Positions 16,721 to 24,258 of a stretch of 24,258 nucleotides of DNA are shown in pieces. Every line of letters starts with the position of its first letter. Within the stretch, counting starts at the first letter, position 1. The notes beneath the pieces were generated by a model, which was not told the origin of the DNA, searched no databases, and was given only the letters and a program-made list of their open reading frames with translations. The DNA comes from Pavlovales sp. CCMP2436 (taxonomy: Eukaryota > Haptophyta > Pavlovophyceae > Pavlovales): assembly GCA_026770615.1 (NCBI GenBank), contig MU631338.1:30614-54871 (forward strand), given 5' to 3'. The translations under genes and the position numbers were made by a program.

Positions 16721-17245
16721 ATGCAGCCGAAGCCCACCCTCAGGCCCAGCCGAAGCCAGCAACGCTTACGCACATCAAACGTGGAAAAACGCAACCAGAG
16801 ACCGTCTCGAACCAAAACCTCATTACTACCAGGAGCACCCAGTCCCACTGAACCTAAAACAGGACCAGCCAGTCCCACCATAAACCACGAATCCGCAGCA
16901 GGCCTGTCACGCATGCACGCACTGATCCATGACAAGTCCTTCATATTCATGCACCACTCACGCACACTGCGCTCAGCAACTAAACGGGCTCTTGAAACCG
17001 GCCAGTCACCCACGCTGTCACACCACTCGGGCGACAAAAACCTAAAACCAAACATGAGCCAGCAAGAACAGAGTCTTCAAAACACAAACATGAGCCAGCA
17101 AGCCCGCCACACCCCGCAACCCAAAGTCCTGCGCCCGAGGCCCACCCCCGTCAAGGGGTGGGATAGAATGGGCCAGCAAATAAGCCGCGTATATTTATGG
17201 TTTTTGCCCCCGGGCAAAAATCTCAACATATGCGAGCCAGGTTAG
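16721..17245 (+). CDS. Unrecognised Pro/Ser/Gln-rich basic open frame
   Basis: The frame begins MQPKPTLRPSRSQQRLRTSN, contains LPGAPSPTEPKTGPASPT, HALIHDKSFIFMHHSRTLRS and a duplicated NMSQQ motif, and ends QISRVYLWFLPPGKNLNICEPG. It starts 28 bases after the LINE ORF stop, in the same direction. It may be a frame-shifted extension of the LINE tail, since Pro-rich basic sequence continues, or a small separate ORF. Copy A has no matching tail. No domain is recognised. Confidence 0.35.
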   Translation: MQPKPTLRPSRSQQRLRTSNVEKRNQRPSRTKTSLLPGAPSPTEPKTGPASPTINHESAAGLSRMHALIHDKSFIFMHHSRTLRSATKRALETGQSPTLSHHSGDKNLKPNMSQQEQSLQNTNMSQQARHTPQPKVLRPRPTPVKGWDRMGQQISRVYLWFLPPGKNLNICEPG

Positions 17246-17255
17246 CGAGGAAGTA

Positions 17256-17441
17256 GTGTTTGAGATGCGCGAAGGTGGGCCGCACTCGCAGACGGTGCTG
17301 CATTTTCAGACGATGCGAGGGAGAGCAGTAAAGGTCGGTCAGCGCGCCAGTCGAGAGTCGTCAGTCGTCGATCGTCGTGTGGCTGAACTGATCAGCGGTG
17401 GGGACGGTATCCGTGTGCTCGGGGTGGATCCCTGGATCTGA
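17256..17441 (+). CDS. Short open frame inside the TIR-bounded segment
   Basis: This frame reads MFEMREGGPHSQTVLHFQTM, then RAVKVGQRASRESSVVDRRV and ISGGDGIRVLGVDPWI, ending just inside the right inverted repeat. No homologue is visible elsewhere in the window. It may be chance. Confidence 0.2.
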   Translation: MFEMREGGPHSQTVLHFQTMRGRAVKVGQRASRESSVVDRRVAELISGGDGIRVLGVDPWI

Positions 17442-17490
17442 GTGTTTTTTTCAAACTTAAATCCAGTGAGATCCTCCCGGGGTCCGGACG
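17434..17490 (-). repeat. Right terminal inverted repeat of the 3.2-kb segment
   Basis: Inverted partner of 14256-14311: GGATCTGAGTGTTTTTTTCA reads inward to outward, then AAATCCAGTGAGATCCTCCC and GGGTCCGGACG. The A/T tract and the GGGAGGATC core are shared. Beyond it, composition changes to an AT-rich stretch (17500-17600) and then the GC-rich right third. Confidence 0.7.
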
Positions 17491-17640
17491 TATCAAGGAT
17501 TTAATTCCTTAATGAATTCCTAGAAAATTACTAGAAAATTCCCATCCCAAACAGCTTTTCTGAATGAGAATTCCTAGGATGCTTGACTTTTGTAGCTTGA
17601 GTCCGCTTGACTTTCAACCCTAACCACCCTTGGCTGAAGA

Positions 17641-18003
17641 GGCTCGAGGCTCTTCATCGAGACGTGGAGCCCCTTCCCGGCGCAGGGTCGCAGCAGCGCG
17701 GTGGTGCAGCCGGGCGGCGGCGGCGAGTCCCTTACGCCCTCGGAATGGGTCTTGCGGGCCCCGGCCTAGCCAGCAGTTGGTCCGCGCGCGCCCGCACTCG
17801 CCGAGTATCACGCCCGGCTTGATGGGTGGTATTTGGCGCTCGCCGAGCCACCGCTCTGCCAGCCGCTGAGCGGCTCACAGCGCGCGCACGCCGCGATGGA
17901 GGGCATGCATGGCCTCTCAGGTAAGACGCTCTCCGCCGCCGTGCCAGCGGCGGACGCGGTGGGCGCCACGAAGCCGGGCGCAAAGGTCAAGGCGAAGGCG
18001 GCT
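17641..18003 (+). repeat. Inverted duplication, left arm (partner 19386-19733)
   Basis: About 350 bp from GGCTCGAGGCTCTTCATCGA to AAGGCGAAGGCGGCT matches the reverse complement of 19733-19386, with substitutions and small indels. Both arms encode the same protein module, so the two copies point toward each other. Confidence 0.85.
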
Positions 18004-18096
18004 CGCTCCGCTTTTGTCCTGATAACGCCGGTGCTGAGCGACGAGGCGCTTCTGGCCGCTCTCACCGCCGCCATGGCCGGCACCCGCGCCAATTAG
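17650..18096 (+). pseudogene. Unknown SEWVLRAPA-module protein, plus-strand copy
   Basis: The phase starting CTC at 17650 reads LFIETWSPFPAQGRSSAVVQ, then SEWVLRAPA-stop-PAVGPRAPALAEYHARLDGW, YLALAEPPLC, SGSQRAHAAMEGMHGLSG, KVKAKAARSAFVLITPVLSD and ends with MAGTRAN at TAG 18094-18096. The internal stop (TAG 17767-17769) is CAG in the minus-strand paralogue, so it is a C-to-T lesion of Gln. The first ~160 residues match the paralogue and the C-terminal part differs. No known domain is recognised. Confidence 0.6.
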
Positions 18097-18121
18097 TGGA
18101 CGTCTGCCGTTCGAGTGCTAG

Positions 18122-18582
18122 TTGCTGCGCTCTGCACCAATGAGGCTGGCGCCTGATGCCTGGTGCCCGGGCGGCTTCATCTCCACGTGCCCGGAGGCGG
18201 TGAATGCAGCCTCGCTGTCGGCCGTGGTGCGCGCGCTACTTGGGATCCCGACGGCCGACGTGGATGGCTCGATGCTCATCATCCAGCACATAAACAGCGC
18301 GGCGGCTTTCACGGAGCGCTTCGCCGACTGCGCCGGCACGCTTTCGCACCTCCTCGCGACGGGCGCGGTGTGAGGTCGTCTTCAAGGCGCGCACTCCCAA
18401 CAACAAGCCAGCTAAATCTCGCTCGGACGGCAAACCCGAAATCTACGGCAGCAGACCCTTTCTCGGCTGGCGGATGCTCAGCGCGTCGGTCGGACCCGAG
18501 CGCGCGAGGCTGGACGCCGTGCTCGCGCAGCTACTCAAGGCGGAGCTGCTCGTGCCGTCGTTGCACCGTCCGGTTAGTAAGA
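18122..18582 (+). pseudogene. Continuation frames of the plus-strand module (unknown protein)
   Basis: Two consecutive phases look coding. In 18122-18373, PDAWCPGGFISTCPEAVNAA and SAVVRALLGIPTADVDGSML are followed by IIQHINSAAAFTERFADCAG. The phase then shifts by one at about 18371, and EVVFKARTPNNKPAKSRSDG, KPEIYGSRPFLGWRMLSASV and ARLDAVLAQLLKAELLVPSL run to 18579. There the sequence reads CCG-GTTAGTAAG, which could be a splice donor, and becomes AT-rich. The segment follows the SEWVLRAPA module and may be its C-terminal half after frame damage or splicing. No family is recognised. Confidence 0.45.
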
Positions 18583-18814
18583 AGAATACTTATATTATAT
18601 TAGGTTGCTACTTAATTTCTTCGCTTTATGTTATTATCGCGAAATGATAAATAACTATGAAACATTAGGTCAAATAACTGCTAAATAAATATAATGCTAT
18701 ATTTAGTTAAAGATGTTTTATTACTGATAGGGATTCTAGCTGGCTGCTGGCGTCTGGCTTTCTTAAAAGCTGTGCTGGTCTGAGCGCGGCGTCGCCCATT
18801 GCCTGCTGCGTGCC
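18583..18814. other. AT-rich spacer or intron
   Basis: A strongly AT-rich stretch (about 18580-18740) stands out in a GC-rich neighbourhood and separates the two converging copies of the module. No frame or hairpin is notable. It could be an intron of the plus-strand gene or a shared 3' intergenic region. Confidence 0.4.
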
Positions 18815-19700
18815 TTAGTCGGCTGCGCTGGCTAGGGCGCCACCGCGCGTGCCGATGGATCTCCGGTTGTGTGCCCGGGCAAGGGCTTTTAGGGAAATGG
18901 TCTGCTGGTTGCTGTGTGTCGTGTTCCCACGCTGGGCGGTGATCGGGGCCAGCGCGTTCAAGTGCGCAAACAGCAGCTGCGCATGGCTGCGTGCCGCGAT
19001 CGTACCGATGAGCTGCTTCTTGATGCGCGCGGCCGCCTCCAGCGGACCCACGCCAATCATCATAGTATAGTTACTGCGCGGCCGCGTACTGCTTCTTGAC
19101 TGCGTCGCGAATCGCTTCATGATGTCCCGCGCGCGCTTGACTGGGATGCCGGGCACCTTGTGGAGGCAAGCCGTGCACGGGATTCCGGTCGCTGCGCCCC
19201 ACATGCCCGCCATCTCAACCACGGTCGCCTCGATCTCGCTCACCTGCGTGGCCGCCGCGCACCGGTTGGTGTTGGCCTGCAGCCGCGCAGCGTGAGGAAG
19301 CCGAGGCAGCCGTGCGGGCACGAGTTGAGGTCGAGGGTCTCCCATGTGAAGCACGCGCACCACCGCCCCTTCCCCCGCCGCTAGAGCCGCCTTCGCCTTG
19401 ACCTCCGCGCCCGGCGCGGCGGCGGCGAGTGTGCTACGCGAGAGACCATGCATGCCCTCCATCGCGGCGTGCGCGCGCTGTGAGCCGCTCGGCGGCGGGC
19501 AGAGCGGTGGCTCGGCGAGCGCCAAATACCACTCCTCAAGCCGGGCGTGATACTCGGCGAGTGCGGGCGCGCGCGGACCAACTGCCAGCTGGGCCGGGGC
19601 CCGCAAGACCCATTCCGAGGGCGTGAGGGACTCGCCGCCGCCGCCCGGCTGCACCACCGCGCTGCTGCGACCCTGCGCCGTGAAGAGGCTCCACGCCTCG
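18815..19700 (-). CDS. Unknown SEWVLRAPA-module protein, minus-strand copy
   Basis: The minus-strand frame ends at 18815 and is open back to a stop near 19727. The first clear in-frame initiator-like codon is GTG near 19657, so the true start is uncertain or upstream of an intron. It encodes RLFIEAWSLFTAQGRSSAVV, SEWVLRAPAQLAVGPRAPAL, AEYHARLEEWYLALAEPPLC and MEGMHGLSRSTL, then a C-terminal part unlike the plus copy: SEIEATVVEMAGMWGAATGI, PCTACLHKVPGIP, KRARDIMKRFATQSRSS, MMIGVGPLEAAARIKKQLIG and SHAQLLFAHLNALAPITA. A soluble helical protein is suggested. I do not recognise the family; a transposon-encoded or gag-like protein is possible. Confidence 0.6.
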
Positions 19701-19733
19701 ATGAAGAGCCGCCTCGAGCTTCTTCAGCCCGAA
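19386..19733 (-). repeat. Inverted duplication, right arm
   Basis: Partner of 17641-18003. The best-conserved part encodes PSEWVLRAPAQLAVGPRAPA through AMEGMHGLS. The two arms are about 1.4 kb apart and oriented toward each other. Confidence 0.85.
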
Positions 19734-19858
19734 AAAAATCGGAGAAAATCACATCGTATAGAAGACGATGTCGGCCGTTGGCCGACGCTGATTGGCGAGA
19801 GAGACAGTACTCGGGGGGGACCTCAGGAGCACCGTTGGGCCGCCGCGCGGGGCCCACT

Positions 19859-21460
19859 ATGTTGACAGCAGGATGTGACTCGGACAGCCAATGCAGCACC
19901 CGCATCGCGGCAATCTTCATGCTGGGCGAGACGCTGCTCGAAGGGATGAAGGCGGCTGGGCAGCTCGCGGCTCAGCTGAGCGAGACTGGGCAGCCGCCGA
20001 GAGGGGACGTGCGGCCGTCGAGAGAGCTACCGCGGCGCGCCAACGAGATTGTCAAGCGTGATACGGCCCAGCTGAAGGACGGCTTCCAGCCTGCCTGCGC
20101 CCGACTCGACGAGCCACTGGAGGGGCAGAAGCCAAGCACGGGCGAGCTGCAGCCGAGCGTGCTGGCGCTGGGCGAGACACAGGGTACGTTGGACGAGCCG
20201 CCGACCCCGTCGCTCTGGATGGACAAGCCTACGCCCGCCTTCAAGCCATTCTCGAAGGAGATGCCCCGGCCAGCGCCGACGCACCGGTCCTGCGACCGCT
20301 GGCAAAGCCTACACCGCGTGTGTCGCCCAGTGCAGTCCGCACTGCTGGGTGTGCCGCCGATGCCAGGCGCCATGACCAGCACGCCGAGCGCCACGGGCGG
20401 CGGGCCGGGCGTCGCGTCCAGCGCGCAGAGCGCCGTGGGCAGCACGCCGGGCACCGCAGCCGACGCGCCGAGCGCCGCGGCCAGCACGCCGAACGCCGAG
20501 GCCAGCGTGCCGAGCGCCACGGCCGGCGCGCCGAGCGCCACGGTCGGCGCGCCGAGCGCCGCAGCCGGCGCACCGAGCGCCGCGGCCAGCGCGCTGAGCG
20601 CCGTGGACAGCGAGCCGGGCGCCGTGGTCGGCGTGCCGAGCGCAGCGGCAAGCGCACCGAGCGCCATGGGCAACGCGCCAGGCGCCGCGGCCGGCGTGCC
20701 GAACGCCACGGCCAGCGCGCCGAGCACCGCGGCTGGCGCGCCGAACGCCGCGGCCAGCGCACCGAGCACCGTGGGCAGCGCGCCGAGCGCCAAGGGCAGC
20801 GCGCTGAGCTCAGCGGCTGGCAGCGCGCCTTCCGCTGGGCGGGTCGGCGCCCCTGCCAAAGGCCAAGGGCGATTGGCGCGCGACCTGGGGCTCCAACTTG
20901 CGTACAGGGCACAACTGCGGGCGCAGAGGAGTACATGCCGCAAATCTACACGCGCCGGCGACTCGGAGGGTTGGATTGTGGTCGGGCCCACGCCCTCGTC
21001 ACTTGCGATCGAGGGCGTGATCCGACCCAACAAGGCTGCAATCGACCGCACAAACGCCAAGATTGCAGCTAAGGCGCAATCTGCTGCCAAAGCCGCCTCC
21101 GTCGCCGCCACCGAAGCTGCTACTGCCAGCGCCGCAGACGCCGCTGCCGCCACCGCTGTGGTCGCATTTGCCGCCGCAGCCGCAGCAACCGCAGAGATGG
21201 TGAAGCTCGAGAGCGCGGTTGCTGCGAGCCTAGCGCCGGTGCGTCCCCCTCCACCCTTGGAAAAGGCGGAAATGGGCACGGCCGCAAGCTCGGCGGCAGG
21301 CTCGGCGGCGGCCGGCACAGTGAGTTCGACGGAGGAGAGGCAGCGACACTCAACCGCTGGCTCACCTGCGGCCGACTCTGCCCCGGCAAGCGCCCGGCTC
21401 AGCACGCGCCAGCACCTCTTACATCCATCTACGTGGAGTCCAGAGAGAAGTACGAAATAA
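19859..21460 (+). pseudogene. Large low-complexity protein, N-terminal part
   Basis: The frame is open from 19547, but its first 300 bases are antisense to the inverted module, so I start at ATG 19859 (MLTAGCDSDSQC). Residues ~15-170 are of mixed composition (FMLGETLLEGMKAAGQLAAQ, SRELPRRANEIVKRDTAQLK). A ~450-bp block of 21-bp units follows (APSAAAS-like heptads, 20378-20830). Then come EGWIVVGPTPSSLAIEGVIR, NKAAIDRTNAKIAAKAQSAA and a long Ala-rich stretch likely to form helices. The frame stops at 21460, but coding continues in another phase from about 21400. The minus strand is also open here; the charged, non-repetitive flanks favour the plus strand. Function unknown. Confidence 0.5.
20378..20830 (+). 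repeat. 21-bp minisatellite encoding heptad Ala/Ser/Pro repeats
   Basis: About 21 units of 21 bp resemble GCGCCGAGCGCCRCGGCCRG. On the plus strand in the chosen frame they read APSAAAG, TPSATAG, APSTVGS and similar. All six frames are nearly stop-free here, so the repeat itself cannot decide strand. Unit-to-unit changes are mostly point substitutions with the length kept. Confidence 0.9.
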
Positions 21461-22578
21461 GCATGGCCATCATGCAGTCGAGGAGAGACGAGCTCCTGCA
21501 AGCCGAGTACGAGGCCAGGAGCTCGGCCGCTGCAATTACAGCCGTCACCGCCGCGCTCGCCGCGCTACAAGCCGCCGACGCTGCCCCGCCCGTCGACGTG
21601 AAGAAGACAGCTGAGGGTGCAGCTGGGCACGCAGGCGAGCGTGCTGCTGTGCGCCGTGGAGACACAGGGGGCGGCCGCACACGGGCTCGGTAGCAGGGAG
21701 AGCAGCGCCAGCTGCCGCCCCGTGAGCAGCAGCAGCCGCTCCGTGAGCAGCAGCAGGGAGAGCAACAGCAGCCGCCGCCCCGAGAGCGGCACCAGCGCCT
21801 GCTGCTGCTTCGTGATCAGCTACAGCGCCAGCAGCCGCCCGGAGAGCAGCAACAGCGTCAGCTGCCGCCCGGAGAGCAGCAGCAGGGAGAGCAGCAATAA
21901 GGTGAGCAGACCCAGCGCCAGCTACCGCCCCGTGAGCAGCAGCAGCCGTCGCCCGGAGAGCAGCACCAGCGCCAGCTGCCGCCCAGTGAGCAGCAGCAGC
22001 AGCAGCCGCCGCCTGAAGAGCTGCACCAGGGAGAGCAGCAGCAGCCGATGCCCGGAGAGCAGCACCAGCGCCAGTTGCCGCCCCTTGAGCATCAGTAGCC
22101 GCCCGGAGAGCAGCAGCCGCCTCACCGAGAGCAGCGCCAGCTACCGCCTGGAGAGCAGCAGCAGCGCCAGCTGCCGCCCGGAGAGCAGCAGCAGGGAGAA
22201 CAGCAGCAGCAGCCGCCCGGAGAGCAGCAGCAGCAGCAGCCCCGAGAACAGTGCCATCAGCCGCCCGGAGGGCAGCACCAGCGCCAGCTGCCGCCCCGTG
22301 AGCAGCACCAGCGCCAGCTGCAGCCCCGTGAGCAGCAGCAGCAGCAGCTGCAGCAGCCACGACAGCGCAGCAGCAACCGCTTGGGGGCCGAGGGTGGGCA
22401 CCGCCAGACGTGCTCCTGCGTGGCACGCAGCAGCTGGACGCGCTCCCGTAGCCGGGCACGCTATCGCATCCTATGCCCAGGAGGAGAGGCAGGCGCGGGC
22501 CCAGCTGCGCCACCTGAAGTCGAAGGCCAGTGGAGGGGTGGCCTCATCCAAGCGACACTCCGGTTCAGATCGCACTGA
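21400..22578 (+). pseudogene. Large low-complexity protein, middle part with Gln-rich repeats
   Basis: From about 21400 the coding phase changes: HAPAPLTSIYVESREKYEIS, MAIMQSRRDELLQAEYEARS, AAITAVTAALAALQAADAAP and VKKTAEG. It then enters a CAG-rich block (21694-22370) reading QGEQRQLPPREQQQ and PPGEQQQRQLPPGEQQQ over about 220 residues. Three in-frame stops, TAG 21691, TAA 21898 and TAG 22096, all fall where repeat neighbours have Gln. Downstream the same phase loses sense near 22400 and coding resumes in the next phase. The Ser/Arg-rich reading of the CAG block in the other plus frame is longer without stops but lacks sensible flanks upstream. Confidence 0.45.
21694..22370 (+). repeat. CAG-rich imperfect repeat (GEQQQRQLPP)
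   Basis: Units of about 24-36 bp centre on CCGCCCGGAGAGCAGCAGCAG and CAGCGCCAGCTGCCGCCC. The reading GEQQQ-RQLPP dominates. Array composition suggests growth by slippage and unequal exchange. Confidence 0.85.
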
Positions 22579-23233
22579 TGCACCACACCCTCGCGACCCT
22601 TCCATGAAGCCCTCGTCCCGGTGCGCTGCTGCGTCACCTGCTCAGATGCGAGCAGAGAAGCGACAGGATAGGGAGGTGCTCAAGGAGGCGTGCATGCAGC
22701 GCGATCACATCATGGACACCAGGGTGAAGTTGCTGGAAAAGAGGAGGACCATCGCTGGGCTAGCGCGAGACTGCAATGGCTTCACGCCCATCGCGCGACG
22801 CGATCGAGTCGAGCTCACTCCCGAGCAGCAAATGGCGGACTCCGCCCTCAAGGCTAACCAGCGCGAGGTGTGCGAAGCGAGGGAGCGGATCAGGTGCCTA
22901 CTTGCCGCGCCAAGAGCAAGGACGTTGCAACGGGCTGCTGCAGCAGCTATGGTAGCAGTAGACGTGGGGCACAGGAGGGTAGAGGTTGAGCCTATAACCC
23001 TCTGAGCCAAGGCCGAACCCCCCCGCGCCAAGTGGACACGTGTGGACCATGCCCAGCTGATGGAGCTGAGGCAAGTAGCAAGAAGGCGTGGGTGGGTATC
23101 AGAGCAAGACAGCAGCTACTGGCAGGTGTCTGCGATCGACTGGAGTCGTGCTCAGTAGAGAGGCTCAAAAGCGGCAAGGAGACGAGCCAAGGTCCTCCAG
23201 CGTAGAGCCCGAGCCCACCTGCTTGCCGGCTGA
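22440..23233 (+). pseudogene. Large low-complexity protein, charged coiled-coil-like part
   Basis: In the phase that ends at TGA 23003-23005 the sequence reads AGHAIASYAQEERQARAQLR, HLKSKASGGVASSKRHSGSD, MRAEKRQDREVLKEACMQRD, HIMDTRVKLLEKRRTIAGLA, RDCNGFTPIARRDRVELTPE and ALKANQREVCEARERIRCLL. The same phase remains protein-like past that TGA (AKAEPPRAKWTRVDHAQLME, LRQVARRRGWVSEQDSSYWQ, VSAIDWSRAQ), crosses TAG 23156-23158 and TGA 23231-23233, and enters the AQPAA repeats. High Arg/Glu/Lys content suggests helical coiled coil. Stops are each one C-to-T change from CGA or CAG. No known family is recognised. Confidence 0.5.
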
Positions 23234-24258
23234 TCAGGCGTAGCCCAGCCTGCAGCAATCCAGCCCGCCGTCGCCCAGGGCGCTGCAGCAGCCCAGCCCC
23301 CGGGCGCTGCGTGCGCCGGCGGACACGCCACAGAGTGCGCCGCCGAGCGAGCCGTCGATGGGCACCGCGCTACCGCTGCCGTCGCCGAGCACGCTGTGCG
23401 CTGAGCCGGCGCTAGAAAGGTGCGTTCACCCACAACACACTGCCCAGCCGGCTCCCCAGTCCTCTCCATCGACGCCGCCCCTACCGTCGCCAAAGCCTAC
23501 CGCCCAGCCCGCCACCCAGCTCGCCGCCCAGCCCGCCGCTGCCCAGGGCGCTGCTGCAGCCCAGCCCGCCGCCGCCCAGTGCAGTACAGCAGCCCAGCCC
23601 GCTGCCGCCCAGGATGCTCCAACAGCCCAGCCCGTCGCTGCCCAGGGTGGTGCAGCATCACGGCCCGTTGTCAACCAGGGCGCTCCAGCAGCCCAGCCCG
23701 TCGCCGCCCATGGAGCCGAAGCTCAGCCCGCCGCCCAGCCCGCTGCTGCTGAGATCGACGCGCAACACCCTGCACTGGACGCGGCCGAGCTTGTTGCTGG
23801 TCTGGAGGAGGGTTCAGTGGAGGATGTATGGGATGAAGAAGTGGAAGGCCTGGACAAAGGTTGGAGGGCGCGCTGGGTGGAGGAAGGCCCCGTTCCCTCC
23901 GCCCTAGCACTGCCCGCCGCCCAGCCCTCTGCCAATGCCGCCGCCCAGTCTGCCCCCGCAGCCTCCGCCGCAGCCTCCGCCAAGCCCGCCGTCACCGTCG
24001 TCGCCGACGCTGAGCCCGCCGCCGAGCCCGCCGCCGAGCCCGCCCACGAGCCTTCCGCACAGCTCGTCACCAGGCCTGTCGACGTCCCTACCGCCGAGCA
24101 CGCCGCTGAACCCGCCGCTGAGCTCGCCGCCGCCATCATCGCCACCGTTGCCGACGCCCAGCCCGCCACTACCGCAGAGCCCCCCGCCGCCGACGAGCTC
24201 ACCACCGCCGCCGAGCCCGCCGCCCCCGCCGAGTCCACCACCACCGCCAAGCCCCCCG
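23234..24258 (+). pseudogene. Large low-complexity protein, AQPAA/AEPAA repeat tail (runs off the window)
   Basis: The preceding phase reads SGVAQPAAIQPAVAQGAAAA as far as TGA 23402-23404. From about 23470 the next phase reads PTAQPATQLAAQPAAAQGAA and stays open to the window end. That phase is itself open from 23244, with an ATG at 23358. It includes an acidic, non-repetitive island (AAELVAGLEEGSVEDVWDEE, VEGLDKGWRARWVEEG, about 23775-23895), then SAAAS, AEPAAEPAAEP and a Pro/Thr/Ala tail. The third plus-strand phase at the far end reads PPSPPPPPSPP, as in algal hydroxyproline-rich wall proteins, but lacks support upstream. Confidence 0.45.

Larger units (their letters stand above)
14256..17490 (+). 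mobile_element. TIR-bounded segment enclosing LINE copy D
   Basis: Inverted arms of ~57 bp lie at both ends. Inside, 14311-16693 is a LINE 3' half paralogous to copy A, starting inside the ORF just upstream of MSACSVINLAKLR, so the LINE is 5'-truncated almost exactly at the inner edge of the left arm. The remaining ~740 bp hold two short frames. Either a LINE fragment inserted next to one arm of a DNA transposon, or a TIR element captured LINE sequence. No transposase frame is recognised, and clear direct duplications at the outer ends are not seen. Confidence 0.5.

Noticed and set aside
19972..21501. 509-residue open frame on the minus strand
   Set aside because: It is open because the 21-bp GC-rich repeat lacks stops in every phase. 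Its flanks are hydrophobic Ala/Leu runs complementary to charged, more natural plus-strand sequence.
21617..22400. Ser/Arg/Cys-rich reading of the CAG array (first half of a 462-residue frame)
   Set aside because: Only the part after ~22440 looks like protein. Over the array the GEQQQRQLPP phase is regular and connects upstream to a sensible sequence.
24128..24258. PPSPPPPPSPP reading, as in algal hydroxyproline-rich wall proteins
   Set aside because: This phase has no supporting coding sequence upstream in the window, while the AEPAAEP phase is open for ~1 kb. The window ends too soon to decide.

Overview
This window looks like eukaryotic nuclear DNA dominated by decayed transposable elements. 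No bacterial operon, rRNA, tRNA or CRISPR array is visible. The coding traces fit a non-LTR retrotransposon (LINE) of a RandI/Dualen-like kind: an exonuclease-endonuclease-phosphatase (EEP/APE) domain, a reverse transcriptase (RT), RNase H, a CCHC knuckle and an OTU-type cysteine protease. That combination is best known from green algae. The right-hand third is very GC-rich and encodes Ala/Pro/Gln-rich repeat protein. A GC-rich unicellular alga is my best guess for the host, but another protist is possible.

Layout. 0.2-0.8 kb: about 2.7 copies of a ~203-bp tandem repeat. 0.9-5.5 kb, minus strand: 5'-truncated LINE copy A (RT, RNase H, CCHC domain, 23-residue C-terminal repeats), carrying two 166-bp MITEs in its RNase H region. 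5.5-5.9 kb: a CCG-rich segment with a possible GRF-like zinc finger fragment. 5.9-7.9 kb, minus strand: LINE copy B (tail of RNase H, the same C-terminal domain, CCHC, then an OTU protease), bounded upstream by a third MITE at 7.91-8.07 kb. 8.3-8.7 and 9.07-9.86 kb: two foldback (inverted-repeat) elements. 9.9-11.4 kb, minus strand: LINE fragment C with the EEP endonuclease. 11.5-13.8 kb: short unrecognised frames and repeats. 14.26-17.49 kb: a pair of ~57-bp terminal inverted repeats enclosing plus-strand LINE copy D, which is close to A.

17.5-24.3 kb is a different, GC-rich landscape. Two copies of an unknown coding module lie in inverted orientation (17.64-18.0 plus, 19.73-19.39 minus), the second inside a 280-residue open frame. 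From 19.86 kb to the window end runs a long plus-strand low-complexity coding region broken by frame changes and stops: a 7-residue Ala/Ser/Pro repeat, an Ala-rich stretch, a Gln-rich GEQQQ repeat, a charged coiled-coil-like block, then AQPAAAQ and AEPAAEP repeats leaving the window.

Nothing here looks like an intact autonomous gene system. The pieces are informative because paralogous copies show empty sites, indels and point lesions directly. Nearly every premature stop is one C-to-T change away from Gln or Arg, which points to cytosine deamination. A UAR=Gln code is an alternative but is disfavoured because in-frame UGA also occurs.
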